Shown in pieces: positions 34,101 to 49,100 of a stretch of 64,000 bases of DNA (its first letter is position 1; every line of letters begins with the position of its first letter). The stretch lies in assembly GCA_963920705.1 (NCBI GenBank), contig OY987230.1:13107320-13171319 (forward strand), given 5' to 3'. The DNA is from Odiellus spinosus. Its lineage: Eukaryota; Arthropoda; Arachnida; Opiliones; Phalangiidae. The position numbers were made by a program, and so were the translations under genes. Under the pieces are notes generated by a model. The model was given only the letters and a program-made list of their open reading frames with translations. It was not told the origin of the DNA and searched no databases.

Positions 34101-37100
34101 TTGGAAAAAGTAAAGTTGCGTTTACATTAGACACTGTTTCCAAGCTAATTATTCCTTTCTTGACCAAGTATAAACAATTGTAGCGAAAATATGCAAACTT
34201 GCCCTTTAAAGCGGTTTAAAGTCTCTAGTATGAACGCGGCTTAAACTGATGGGATTGAGATTGAAAATTAAGAAACGGGGAGAGAGAAATTTGCTGATAA
34301 ATCTTAAAATAACACGATTAAAATTAGAATTTCTGTCAAAAATAATTAAGTTTAGAGTTACAAACACGATTAACTGATTAGTTTGAGATAAATTTTCAAA
34401 ATGACGCTAAGTCTTGACTATGAACGAACCTTCTTGTCAACGTGTGAATCAGGGACACATGTAAAACGCCGAGTACCGGTTTCGGAACCGATTTTGCCCT
34501 CAAGTATGACCTAGGGTTTACAAACCACAGAAAAGGCGGGAAAAAATTAGCGAAAACCGAATCTCCGCCTATTCATTAAATGGATAATTTTGACCTTTTT
34601 CACATGAGGTCCGCTCTTATATGTATCTTAATTTTAACATATTGGAGGCATTATTATCGTAAATATCCAACTATTTTTCGCCAATTTTTATTCAGGCATT
34701 CTTGGGAAGCAAACCCGTATAACAGGAAAGCCAAGGACACTAGGAAAGAGATCAGACTCATATGTTACATCTATTAAACATTATATGGAGATACAAAGTT
34801 TAATAAGTCTTCTAATATTATCTGCTGGTTTCAAAATTGAAAGTTTTATTTCCAATCTCAATCGTGAGTTATTATATCCTCGGATATGGAAACGCGGCTT
34901 TAAGAGATAAAGAGATACGTTTTGTCAAAGTTTCGCAGCTTACGCACTGACTAATGTTAGAAACTGGGCGTGGATCGGGTCGAAGTGGTTGACCTGGCAG
35001 GCTTCTTGAGGCGTCGTTGCCAGATCTCCTGCGCGACACACACAGCGCAAAACACACACACACACACAAAGAGAGAGAGAGAGAGAGATACGATTGATCG
35101 TTATTACAATATATTCCAAAATTTTCCAGATACGTATAAATCATAAAACGACAAATACCCCTTAATTCTCACGCTTACGGGCTTAGAAACTTTGTAGAAT
35201 TCTATTCGGTCTATAAACTTAACACGAATGGTCAATAACGTATAACAAATTTTGGGAGAACACGCGTCAGATAACGTTCGAGTCCCCGTCAAAGTTAAAT
35301 TATTTATTGACATGGCGTATCGAAGGCATCGCGTACTAAAGAACATTTATCAAATACACTATTTTCGTGCGAGATATTTTGATCTTACGACTTCAATTTA
35401 CAAAAAAGAAATTAGGACGATTTACACAATTGGGAGAGAGACACACCAAATATTGACGATATTGTTGTGAAACATGAACTAAATTGCCATTCTGTCCATA
35501 ACAGTCTCAACTCAACGAAAATTGAAAGATCAAGGGTTTTGCGTGTTTCTAAATGTGTTTTTTCTTTTAGAAAGTAATTATTTTAAACCTGGAATGTATC
35601 TTAAACCACGTGTGAAAGCGTTTGCAATATGTTTTATTTTCGCTGATGAACTTTAAACTTGACTTTAATTATTCATTACAGTATCCCTTGAAATATACTT
35701 TAAAATTCTGGTGGCGATTGGCGAAATGGGGATCATATACTGCCAGTACAAATTCAGCTCCCTCGATAAAATAAAAACACACTACAGACTCCCGTCGTCT
35801 CATTCCCACGTTTCGGCAATATACACACCACCGAAAAAAAAAGCTCTTTCGCCTTTCGCGAAACGCAGTCCCGGAAAAGAACTGAAGACTTATAATATAG
35901 CTATAGGCTTATACGCTTTTCCCGCCAAAAATCGATACAACTTCTAACATCCCAAAAACTACATTCCCAATGGCATTAGACAAAGGCGAAAAAAAATACT
36001 CAAGTAGCGAATAGTAATAAGGTTTTTTTGGCCCACATTTTTTTTCTTTCTTCGATACCAAGTAAATATTCGGTAAAGATGTTGGTGAGAATTTCTAATT
36101 CGGGAAAAACCACAATACTCGTGTACAAGATAGTTTGGAAAAAATACTTTTTATCCTAATAGTTTGCAAAGAAGTATTATCCCGATAAAAAATAACTGGT
36201 CAATATTTTTCAATAACGATTACTAATTTATGCCTCGCAAATTAAAGAGTTCTTCTATACATCTAAGTACCCAAATGAGATATTTTTATTTTGCCTGATT
36301 TCCTATTTTTCATGACCCTCTTTCATAGGTTTTGGCAGCAAAAAATAAGAGACTAGAGAGAGTTGTGATTTTTTTCTGAAGTGGCCACGATTAAATTAAC
36401 TAATTCTGCTGTCGTCTGCCAATAATTAAATAATCGTCAAAAGTGGAAAAGTTATATTAAATTTGACGTTATTTTTATTTTTGAATTTTAATTCAATAAT
36501 TTAAATTAAACCGATAACAGATTACGTTTGACTAAACATTTTCATCAACAGAATGTCTCTTGAACTTTCTTGAGAGGTTTCCGAAATCGGAGGTGTCAAA
36601 CTTATGACACTACAATTTCTATAACATTTCATGTACGTCCTAATTAGGGGCCCAGCCCCCAATACTGTATAGTTTAACGTCAAAATAAACATATTTGATC
36701 CACTTTTTATAAATAACATTCCATATAATTTGAAAATAAAAGAGATAAGGCTTATTGCCACCTACCTACTTGTAGCTCGAAGATTTGTCCGTCTCTTCGG
36801 TGAAACGTCATACAAACGTAACCGGCGTCGCTACAACATGAGCCAAGCCAAAATAACGGGGGCGCAAAAAATGGACAAGAAAACGCATTAGGAACTAATA
36901 ACCCCGCTGTTCGGGAAATCGAGGGCAGAAAGAGACGGAGGGGCAAGAACGCGGGCGGGCAGAGAAAAAAATAATAATTCCGGACACAGGAAGGAACAGT
37001 GGCGGGGGAAAAAGTACGGGGAGAAAGGAGGTAGTTGGGTTAATCCTCACCATCCGGCGATGCTGTAAGCGACGACCGTGGTAGTATTGACCGCCGAGTA

Positions 37101-40100
37101 AATCTCTTCGGAACACGTGATCTTGGAGTCCGGAAACTCGCCGCGAGAGTGGACGATCCTCAACGTGGTGTTTTTGTGTCCGAAGACGAACGACTTCCGG
37201 CTGTCCAGCGTATGCCACCTGTGAGGTCCGGTGGCCCACGGAGGAAACAGGCATCCGACCATCGGTGGTTTGGCTATAAGAAGGACGCGGTACGCGAACA
37301 ACGGAGGGATAGAATTAACGAGCGAACCATTTTAAGTATAAGAGTTGCGTGGAACGTATTAAATAAACAGTAGGGGGTTCGCGGAGCTCAGGAATTGTTT
37401 TTATTTAAGTTACGTCGGGGATATTAACGTCACTTACTCATAGTTAGTCGGAGAACTCGGGAACCTTCCCAAGGCGTGACTAGGCCGTCGCACGTCGAGT
37501 CACTGGAGTGGGAGACTTGGAATCCGCGATGTTCACCCAGGTTTTCGTAAACCTATGAACGTAATCGACGAAAGTGCAAATGTAACCAAATATTCACGAT
37601 TGTAAAGTTGGGATTGTAAGCTAAGATTTTTGATGAAAGGATTGGGTGCGCGACAGCGCTAGAGGTAATCTAAGCAAACGACGAACAATTTTGCCAGTGT
37701 TACGAAAGGCAGAGACAGACGTTGGCAAATATGGTGAAACATATATTACAACCCTTCCAACTCATCTCCGCTCTTGCGTGGTTCGAGAAAGGTTTATACT
37801 TTTTCACATTATTCGATAAAGATGGGTCAAAGAGTCGTAGTTTTGTCTTTCCTGCTCAAACAGGTGACAACCTCCTCGTCGTTGGAGTAGCGATTTTACC
37901 ATCGATTTTAGTCATATACTTTAAGTTATTACCTCTTCGACGGAGGGATAAAAAATAAAGGGGTCGAGAATTTGGTCATTTCCAGGCATATTACTCCATT
38001 TGCTCACTCCATTTGCTCAAGTCTGTCTTTTCCTTTCTCCTTAATTCCTCCATGGTTATATGACGTTGAAGAGGGTTTTATCCAAAAGAGCTTTTCAAAA
38101 TAAAGAGTTTTTGGAACCCTAATGAAACCTAGCTAGCTTAAAGGCAGATCTATAGGTATAGCAAAAAGATTATAATTTTAAAATAACAAGTTGTCTGTAA
38201 AAGATGGAACTTAAAAGGAACTTTCCCAGAATTCCAGCTCGTTAATTTCGCGAATAGAATTAAGCCATAGGAAAATATTAAAGGGGTTAAGACAAACAAA
38301 GGTAAGGTTACAAGCCAACAGCGTATATACTTACGAAGCACCTATAGTGATCTTCCTCTTTAAATTGCCTATGAGTTTTACGTTGATTGGATACAAGCTT
38401 CCCGACCAAATAATGCGTTGATCCTTCCTTCCACGTGGCCAAGCACGTTAATTCCTCCACTACACAAATGAAAATCCAAATGAGGTCAAATTAGTGAGAT
38501 GAAAAAGAAAGAAAGAAAAAGAACAAAAAAAAAGAAATCACAGAAAAAAAATTTATTTAATTAAATTAAAGATATCTGAAAATAAAAGAGTTAGTAGCGG
38601 GACAATTTAGAATACAAATTTAATAAAGCATGGTATATTAACAAGTACAGTTTCGGTAACCAAAGCTGGTTCTCTCAAATTTTAGAGATATTCTGTTGAG
38701 AATTTAAAAGCATTTATCATACATAGGTTCAGTTTCTCCCGATGGGTTCATTTACTCGGGTTGCTGGGACACGATAAAGAGCTACTTCAGCGTCAAAAAA
38801 GGCGAATTTTACATTAACATAAACGATGTGGCTTATGTCACCAGCTGGTAACACACTGGCTTGTTCACACTTGATACTTTGAAACCATTTTCAAATCATT
38901 TTGAATATTCAAATCAACTTTTAAAGATAGTAATATCATTTTTGACAAATGATCTGTACAGTTCACCATATAGTTTTCCACTTTGACCTTTGGAAAACGG
39001 CTAAATACGGTTTCAAAGTCATCTTAAGTGTTAAAGATGCTTTAATTTAATCCCTCATTAAAGAGATACTTAACTCTGGAAACAAATTATTTTGAATAAA
39101 TTTCGACTGTTAAAATATAGCTAATCAAAATTTGTCAAATGTTTTAGGCTCGGATAAATTTCAGATTTATTTCACAATGATTCAATTGCTGACGCCAATG
39201 ATGAGAGTTTTCCTTTGAAATAGAGTTTCGTCGATCTAAAACTGGAGTTATCTCTATTTCCGGTAGCTCTCCTGTTGGCGCCAAGTGACCGAGTAGACAT
39301 AGAACAGTAGATAAAAAACTAAATACTAATAGTCTTTGCTGGAAAGGAAATATAACAGACTCTATCGCGTGGCACAGCTTTCCGGAAGTTGAATAGACCC
39401 AGTTTGGATTGGGTACAACTATAACCATAACAAAAATATTTTTCTTGCGCTATAACTGAAGCTTTTAATACTTGAACTACTTTTTATATGGTTTCGCTTG
39501 CGAATAAACTCCTCATAAATTTAGGTTAATTGATTCTGTACGCAATTAATTTTTTTACCGAAAAATGGTGTAACTAAATCACCAAATTCCCAAACGACGG
39601 TACTCACGCGCATGAAAACGTGATAAGCGAACCAACCCTTATTAATTTTAAAACACAAGGCAACAAACATAAAACGTGTGGGAATTAAGGTCCTCTGTGA
39701 AATTAAAATAACAAAAAAAATATATCTTAATTAAAGGGCAGAAAAGTGACGGGGTTGGGGAGATGGTCTTACGTTTCCCTTTATTTAATGAGCGTCTAGC
39801 CAATCAACCTCGAACGGCATTTGCTCATTTTCAAATTAGACTAATTAAGTAGCGGGAGGTATGGAGTAAGAGAAAGAGAGAGAGAGAGAAAGAGAGAGTG
39901 AGAGAGTAGGTGAATAGAACGTCTTTATTCCATAAACCCTTTTGGCCTAGCTTCCTCTCGGAGGAATAAGTTTCAAAGCAGCCGCGCTAGCTTCGAGTTC
40001 TAATTATCAGCGCTCAGCTTGCCCAAGAGAGAGAGAGAGAGAGTGAGAGATAGAGGAGGAGAATCGCGATGGAGGGAGACAGAGAGAGAGTGACCGTATA

Positions 40101-43100
40101 TTAAAACAACGAAGCTTATTAACTAGGTTTTCCCTCCTGCCATTTCTGCGTGATGACCGGAGTGTCCAAATTTTCCCGAAGATTATAACTATACATGTAG
40201 AAACGAAGCAACATATATAACTATAGTATAAATTGATATACTTTTGAAGTTACAACCATCTGTTTAAGGATTATAATAATTTATGGAAATTATTTGTAAA
40301 GGGAAGAACTTGAAAAGGATTATAATTTGTAATTTAACGACAAATTTTTATTTAAAGTGAGACTGCCTTCATTTTTGGCGCAATTCAGAGACATTTCCGG
40401 AATATTTCAATAGACGAACAAGTTTTATTTTTAATAGTATAATCAATAAAAAAAATCCCTTCACTATCCTCTTCACCCTCCCTTTAAGATAGATTCATGG
40501 AGAGTTTAATATCTCGTTGTTCAAGAGTCTCCAACGAATTACTCGATTTATTTGGACCGTAAAATATTTTTAGCCAAGAACTCCACTAAACTTCCAGTTA
40601 GTATTTAGGATTTTCTCTAATCCAATTTAAAATTGTTTAAATTTCCTTTTATACACTCCCTTTAAAAGTTACGAAAAGAATCAACATTGAGTGGAAAAAC
40701 TCGTGAGAAAAAGTGTCCCAGGCTGCATTGTAATTGGCCTCCCACTTTACGCTGTGAGAGTCCAGGACCTCATCAGACTGAGACGCAGTTCTTTATACAC
40801 GTTAATTAAATACAAATACAAGCGACACTTATCACCGTTCTCGCGTTTCTCACCCCTTCACATCCTTATTAAGAAGGTCTCAAAACAAGAAACACAAAAC
40901 CGAGCCACCTCATTTCTATTTCCCACACCTTCAATTCGTTTTTCTCTTTGTAAATACACGTACTCGTTCTAATATTTGGTTTGCAACACAGAGAGAGGAG
41001 ATATAAAATGTCTTTACAGCTCTTAGTCGACAAGCTTTCATTACATAACGCTCTTCTAATAATAATGTAATAATAATTCCGATTTGCTTATTCCAGATCT
41101 TATCTTTTCCGAGAGAATACCCTCCCTCTTATCTTCTAAGGGCAAGTCTTGCAAAAGGTTTTTTTTAAGAAATGTTTGTGGGAATTCATAGAGTGCATAA
41201 TCCCAGAGATGTTTAACAAACCGAATGTAAGTTATACATAATGATGAAGTAACCAGGGACGGAAATAAGAAATTTTTCTTATTGGACAAATGTCAAAAGT
41301 TATCGGACATTTAACAAAATTACCGGACAATGCTACATTTCCTGTATTGAAAAGTACTTTTTTTTCTATCGGACATTTGTCCAGTGACCCCCTCTTAAAA
41401 ATAAAAATCGGACATTTGGAAAATTTATCGGACAAATGACCAGTGACTTGTGCTTATTTCCGTCCCTGGAAGTAACTATAGCTTAATCCCTTTACGTTTC
41501 CAGGTTTTCGTGTTCATCCAAAATATATTTCCCTAACTTTTCCAGATGATCTAAAATAAATTTTCCTAATTTTTCTAGCATCATTTCAATATTTTTCATT
41601 AATTTTCCAGGTTTTCCCTAATAATCCAAACCAATTTTAAAGACTTTTGCAGGTTTTCACCCATCATTTAAAACCATCTTCCACAACTTCCAAGGTATTC
41701 CTTAATAATCTAAAAACAAATTCCTAACTTTACCGGGATCTCTCTAAACAAGAAATAAAATTTAATTGAATTTTTAAGGTTTTTCATAATCATCCCAAAT
41801 AGTTTTGAAAACATTCCAAGTACGTCTTTGCCCTCCTGCATTATGCAGAACAGATTTATATATGGCAAAAATATTTCATGGTGAACATGTTCACCATGTT
41901 GCAATTATAACTTTACGAAAAATTGTTGTACGATTTGAAGCAATTAGACTGATTTGGAAGCTCTACTCAAGTTCTGCTACAATTTTTCTATACCTAAAAT
42001 TATTTAACTTCAATCTTAAAGCAATTCGATTTGAACTTTTAAAGGTATACTAGACTCTGATATAAACTTGTTTTTTTAATCGTTTTGGAAATCCTTAAAA
42101 TATGCGTAAAAACCATATCAAAACGGTAATTTACAGTTAATTATTAAAGTCACGAACTAGACTTACTAAGTCTAAATCCATTTCGAAGAAATTTTGAACT
42201 AGAAAAATTCTCTGATGCCAATTAAATGGGGCGTGAACCAATTCGACTCTTAAAAAGCACACTTTTTAACTTCCATTAGCATCAGCAATTAAGTCATTCA
42301 AGAAATAAATCTGTAATTTATTCGAGCCTAATTTCGCAACTTTGATAATTAACTGCGAAATACCACGAAACATTTTTTGCGATGATTTCATATTTAAATA
42401 GCCTATATTGATTAAAAATAACTTGTTTCTGCAGAGTCTACGTCGTAATTGTATGTCATTGAATTCTTCTTCCTTATTGTTAAAATCACGAATCTTTCCG
42501 AGACTTCACCTTTGAACTTAACCCTTCGGCCACCTTTCGAAGTTCCCTTCATTCGTGAGAGACTTAACAAAGAGAGTAAATGTGGAGATGGGAATGGCCC
42601 GGTAATAACGTCATTAATTTGCTGAAGAAAAAGTGTTTTTTGGTCGACTCCTATAGCTCTTTGCCAAAATAAATGGAACTAAGTCTCTCTTCCTCTCACT
42701 CTTTCTTTCTCTTTCTCTCTCTTTACGCAATCATAATCGTAGTCGTTAAGCGAAAAGGGAAGGGTTTCTTCATATTTTTTTTTGTAGTCCCTAATTCCCC
42801 GCCCTTTCTGTATGCCTTAAATTACTCCCATATACAAACTCATCTCGTTAAGAGAATTTATAAAAATGAAAACACCCTGCCCGGATACTCTTCCTAAAGT
42901 CAGAATAATTTAAATTCTTCAGTTGATTCAAAGTTATAAACCTTTTTCAGCCAGGAAGGGTGAAAAAAAAATAAAAAATAAAAATTCTTTTCGTAGCTAT
43001 ATAAAATCCAGAAAGGACGAAAAAATGGACTCAGAGTTTAAGGTAAATTCACATATAGCAGCTGTGGAGTGCCAATAACTACGGAAGATTTGGGTTCTAT

Positions 43101-46100
43101 GGAACCACAATCTTGAACAATGTGGACATCTAGATCTCCCGAAGATATTTCTCCATGTGCGGGCTAAGCAGCCATTATATGCGAAGTTACTTTTAATATA
43201 TAAACCTTTTCCCGCGCCTAAACGGGATTGCAGTCTTGGCCTCCAAAGACAGGGAAAAGGCCCTACTTAAAACTTTGGGTTGGTGCCCGTAGTTCTGGAC
43301 TAAACATTTTGTCCTTGTGACTGCCATGTCACGTGGCTTGCTATCTTTTCAGAGTAGCTTTCCAAATCATATCAGGATATAAATATTCTACAGAACTACT
43401 TCTTTTTAACAGGGTTTTCAGTTTCTTCCTTTGGGATTTAGGGCAAAAGATATTGGCATTTTAAGATGAACTAAAACTGCACTTCTTTCGGTTGCTTACT
43501 GTCTTTCCAAACATATCATGTTTTAATTTTTCTACAGAACTTCTTTCTAAAAAGGCTTCGAGTTTTTACTATATGGAATCCTGGCAAAAGAGAACTGGAA
43601 AGTGATTGGCTACAAATAGAAAATGGTCCATTTTCTAATCTCAACCAAATCTAGTGAAAAATTTAGATTCAAAGGGGCATTTATCAAACTGGTGAGTTCA
43701 TGAATCATGGCACTAAAATTATTTTCTTCAATTTTATTTAAATTAACCAGGCGATTTACTCTTGGCGAATAAATAGAGTAAAAATCTTGTTCTCTCAAAG
43801 AGGCGAGACACTTGGCTCCAAATTTATAAAATGAATGAATACTAAACTCGTTCAAAGAAAATGTAAAGGTTCAAAAGGTAAGGCTATTGAGATAGGAATG
43901 GTGAGTCTTTATAAAATGGATTAGTTTTACCTCGTTACCTTTAAATGAAACTCCCTGTAAGATAAAACGCGCCAAATTATATTGGGTAAAATGCGAGGTA
44001 TAAGTTGTCTAGAATTTTCAATGTACGATTCTAAGAATGACGATTTAAACTTTTACGGCATCAGTTTACAAAACTTCTAGCCCCTACATGTATTAGTCCG
44101 CCTTAACTTTCACCGCGCAAGAATAAAAAAATAACGGTTTGAAATTACAGAGCTTACAAACCAAGACTTTACCGACTTTAAGATTAATAAACCCGAATAC
44201 GAAAAATAAAAAAAAAAAAAAATAATAATAAAAAAAAGGAGTTCAAATTAAGGTTTGGATTTTATTCCGTGGAAGAAATCTGAAACCCCGGCCAAATTCG
44301 TAAAGGTTTGGTGCATTGTTGTACGGTACGCGATAGTTTTAAATAAAGCTGAATGCATAGAACAATTTTCATTCTGTTTAAAGTTACACTTATAATAGGC
44401 TATCTTAAAAACGAGGAACTTTATTTTGAAACGATTAAAAGCGTTCAAAACATGGAAACATTCAAGCTCATCAGAGGTATTGGAATATGGAATGATAAGA
44501 CCCATGTTGTTGACCTTTGACCAGCGTCAGGGGGGTAGACTGAGTAGGTTATGGCCCTAAATTGATTTCAGCTTTGACAGTGCATTGAGTTCGAACTCTT
44601 ATGAACTCTTGAGTTCAGCTTTGATAGCGTAAAGAGCTCCAAAATTGTGTACACCTGAGTTCGCGAGTGTCAGCCTCTCGGTATAATGCCCCCAAAAGTT
44701 TAGCCTAGGCGGAAAATAATTCAGGCGCCGCCACTGGTAATTAGCGGTTTTAATCAGATTTAACCTAGGTTTATTAATTGAACTGTAAATGTCGGTTAAA
44801 TCTGAGTAAATCGGCAAAGTACGCCTTATCCGAAGAGGTTATATAAGCCTCTTCATTTTCATATCAATAAAAACAATGATAAAGAACGTAAAAAAATCAG
44901 AAAACTTAAAATTGACTTCATGCAAATTCAAGGTTTCTAATTCTTAAACTGAATCTTCAAAATTTTGAGCCTCAATAGTATACGTGCCTTTTGATTTTGA
45001 GTTTCAATAAACCATTCCAGAATATACATCCACTTTACTATTTAAATTTGAAATATATCTTGGTTTTCTCCATAAACTTTTTTGGAGGGTGCATGAATCT
45101 TTCTAAAACCTAGTTTGAGATTTTCTTAAGAATTTGAATATATATTAAGAGAAATTCGACAAGAGTCTGGAATATTTTAAATTTAATAAAATCGTTAGAA
45201 GACTAAAACTAAAGAATTTGTAAAATTATTATCCCCGATTTGAAAGAGAATTTCTGCAACTTCTAAAGCGAAACTTCAAAAGAAATGTTCCTCATACATA
45301 TATTCAAAGACCTGCATAGTTAATGAAACACCGCAACAAGCAGTACCGACTACCGAATTATGATACTTCGGGCATCTGCCAAGCACTTCGCATTAGATAT
45401 TTGGTGACCCTGGTTTTTGTAAAGATGCAAGACCTGTTTGAGGGGGGGGGGGGTATTTACTGGTCTTAAGTGCCTATATGATATCCAGCACTGATTTTGT
45501 AGAGTAGAATATATGATTGAGCTAAGTAACTTTCTGCAAAATTATTATTTATTTGTGTGGGATTTATTTCGATTGGTAGGAGACTATTAATAAATGTAGA
45601 CTTATGTCAATATAGAAGAGAGAGAGAGAGAAAGAGAACCAAAAACACTGACATTCATTGACGTCGTATAAATAACTATAAGAACTAAAGGTCTAGGGCC
45701 AGATCTGGCAATCCTGCCTCAGCCCATAGAAAATAACATGTTTAAAAACACGTGATAGGGCCAGCCAATAAATATCTATTTCGATGAGGTAATCTTTCTA
45801 TGGGAATAGCTCGTTTCTGAAGGCTCACGGTCTAGATAAGCTAGAGGGATGAATAATGGTCTATTTTCTTTCCGCGCCCGCGGACAGTACGAATTATTTC
45901 GCAGCGGATTTGAATACTACCACATATTTCCTCCAGTGAATAGTCAATGGGTATGGAAGGAATTTTACCCTCACGCCGTTCCTCCTCGGCGGCCCGGTCC
46001 TACAATTTCTGTTATTTTATTTCAAACTATTTAACAAAGGTCGAAGTGAACCAATGCAAAAATTAACTCATCTTTAATAGAAAGGGAAAAATGTTTGATT

Positions 46101-49100
46101 TTAAAAACACACGTTACCGAAAAAGAGCGTAAAAATTAATTATTTATAATATTGGTTTAGTTTTACAACTTACCGCTGCTTTCAGTTCCCAGAACATCGG
46201 CGCAAGCTTGGAAACGCAAGACCAATCGACTGTCGTCCGTGCAGGTATCGACTGTGGACAAGGGATATTGACATTCGCCTTGGCCTCGACTGTACGTAAA
46301 TGTGAAAGGGCCCCGGAACGGACAAGTCACTGGTGGGCCTTTAACTGCGGGCGCAATCATCCAATAAAAAGGAAGAAAGAAAGAAAAGACGCAAAATAAA
46401 TGGACTTGGAAAGAGAAACGATGAAATAATTCATTCGCCAATATCCAAAAGGAGCCAAAGAGCTCTTTAAGCCCCCTAAAACCCTTCTCTCCACTCGAAG
46501 GAGAGTTTGCATGTCACACACTTTTATTCAAAATTGAAAACGTAAAAAAATTGAGGGACGAAATTTAGCTGCCAGAGCCCTATGGGCGTGCCAACCGCGG
46601 GGGCAAATGCCCTGCTCTTTTTTTTTTTTTACATTCGTAGTTTTGGTTAATGGGCAAGGAGTGGGTTGACCCACCCTACTTGAGAATTTCGGCGATAATG
46701 GCGCTATCTAAATTTCAATATTTACACCGACGCAAATATTTTGATGACTTGAAAAAATTTGCCCCCGTACCGCGCAGGGCCTCCGGACGTCAGCCAAATG
46801 CAGGGGCCTCAGTTTTGTACCTTTCTCCTGTTCCATAAACAAACAATCCAAACGGGGCGCTCAGTTTAGAGTCTAATTCCCCTGAGTTTTAACCAAACAC
46901 CCCAATTTGGGGTTGTCCCCATGAAACTGGACTTAATCCGTTCCTGTGACAAGGGTTACGCTACTATATATAAATTACTTTCTGAAATAAATTATGTACT
47001 TTTGCCATATGGAAACGCGACTTTACACTCCTCCTTTTCCTTGGAAACTTTGGGTCGCAACCCTTTAGGGAGATATCGCTTTTGTTCGCTGGTAAAAAGA
47101 ATATAATCGTCATTTGGAAGATTCGCTTAATGCGTTTTAACATAGGACAGTACACGCGTAGTTCTCCTCCCCTTGTATGTATTCCTTAAGTCATATATCT
47201 ATAGTTCGCTACTACCTAAAACAAACAAGACTTAAAGGAGTCGCTAAAATTGTTTGTACGTCTGTTTGCGTTTCCGCAATTTCCCGAATTCTCTCGAGGT
47301 TTAGTTTACTCAAGGTGTTTTTCTTCTTTTAACTTTAAAAATATAATTTCCTAGAAAACGGATGTTTTTGATCAATTAATGAAGTATAATGCGCTCTATA
47401 CGCTTTTCGAGGGGAAACTTGTTCCGATTGTTTTGGTCTAGTTTCGTAATTTACGTTTCAAAGAATAATTTGTGGAAAGTTTTAAAATATACCCGATAGA
47501 CTTTTAAATCGGGATTAAATTCCAAACAATAATAAACAAGTATTTCTTAATTTCAAGTGAAGGGAAAGTCACGAAAGTTATTTCTAAAGTTGGATCAAAA
47601 GAACAACAGCAACTCCCCATAAGAGTCTGGGTCCACGTAATGTTAAAAATTTTCGTCTCTTTTATGATAAATTCGTATTATATTATTAAAATAGGGTAGT
47701 TGGGGGATAATTTAAAGCTAAAATTCGAGCTCACAACTGTAAATTTTGGGAATTACAACGAATGGAAGGTTTCTTCCATAATGTAAAGAATAGGAAGAAT
47801 CTATGACTTCCGTGCCGGATATGAAAGCCTTCCCCCACACGAAAATCTTGAACGGTTATTATTTTAGATTCATAATTATGTTAGGAAAATATTAGGAAAG
47901 AATTATTTTGTAACTGCCACGGGTATAGTGCTGGCGGCAAAATGAAATTCGTATATTTTTGGTCTACTATGCCTCGAAATCCTCGAAAACGCCTGTAGAA
48001 GTGTTCCACTTGTCAAGCATTCATGCAGTAGGCTTTTGCTAGCTTTACAGGGGCCGTGCAAAGACTATATAGCTTACTTGAATAGTCTTTGGTGTATAAG
48101 AAACTCGAAAAATAAATAGAGAAATCATACCAATTAGAAGATACTGGAGTAGTATCTTTAATTTTTATTTCATATTAAACAAAACACACTTGTATAAAAC
48201 GGACAAATTATTCATTTAACGCTAAGGTTTTCTACGTTTAACGTATGTCTGGTAGTTCAAGCTCAGTGGCATCTTCACACACTACACGCAATTTTGACTG
48301 GTACCAACTGCCTCGATCTTCATGGCGACGATAACCAAGATACCAGATTACGCTGCTAACGTGAACACAAGTACCTATCGTCAAACTACCACCTTTGCAA
48401 TTGCAATACCAGCCTTTAATGGCATTTGCACCTGTCCCGTTCGGTACATAACGAATTAGAGCTTGGTGAACAGCTGAGGTGGAAAATTGACCAGGCACGC
48501 GTATACGAATTAAGTCATGTTCAACTTTGGACACTTCGACGCTGAAAGAGCCGGATTTCTCTATAGTCAACGCCACATAAGATTCAGCGCGTTTCGTTTT
48601 AAAGTCGCTCATTACCACCTCACGTACATCACTTTCACGAAGTACAGGGAAGTCTTGAAATTCACTATCCTCAATTCGTTGCCATTTAGACGGTTTGCGA
48701 AGCAGATTATCGCGCTCAACTACTTCCTTAAGAGGATTTTCTTTCGTAGAGACTGCCAGCATTTTTTCGACGGAGTCTTCCCAGGAACCTTTAAGATGTA
48801 ACTCCGGGTGGTAGGCGTTCAACAGCGCAGCAGAAATTTGAAGAAGTTCCGGAACTAATGGTAACATATGCACAGGTATACGGTTTTGAAAAAAACGATA
48901 CACCGTCTGCAAATGCCCATTCCTAACTTCAACCGGCCACCTGAGGTACGTTACTTGTCGGGAACGATTAACTTCTTGCGTGTTTACTTGCTTCTCGCCT
49001 TTAGACAAGAACGAAGGCATTTGTAAATCCACACCCAGTTCAGTCAGTACGCTGTTGGAGTCTCGAAAACCGCGGTCTGCCAGTACAACGTCACCAACTT

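Larger units (their letters stand above)
38460..46173. other. Large intron of the DUF704x-type gene (7.7 kb)
   Basis: Holds the hAT MITE at 41254-41468, the dispersed repeat at 44565-44690, GA-rich tracts (39872-39908, 40028-40093), degenerate repeats around TTCCAGGTTTTC (about 41495-41830), an A-run (44207-44221) and a G-run (45441-45451). Nothing coding is recognised on either strand. Confidence 0.6.
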
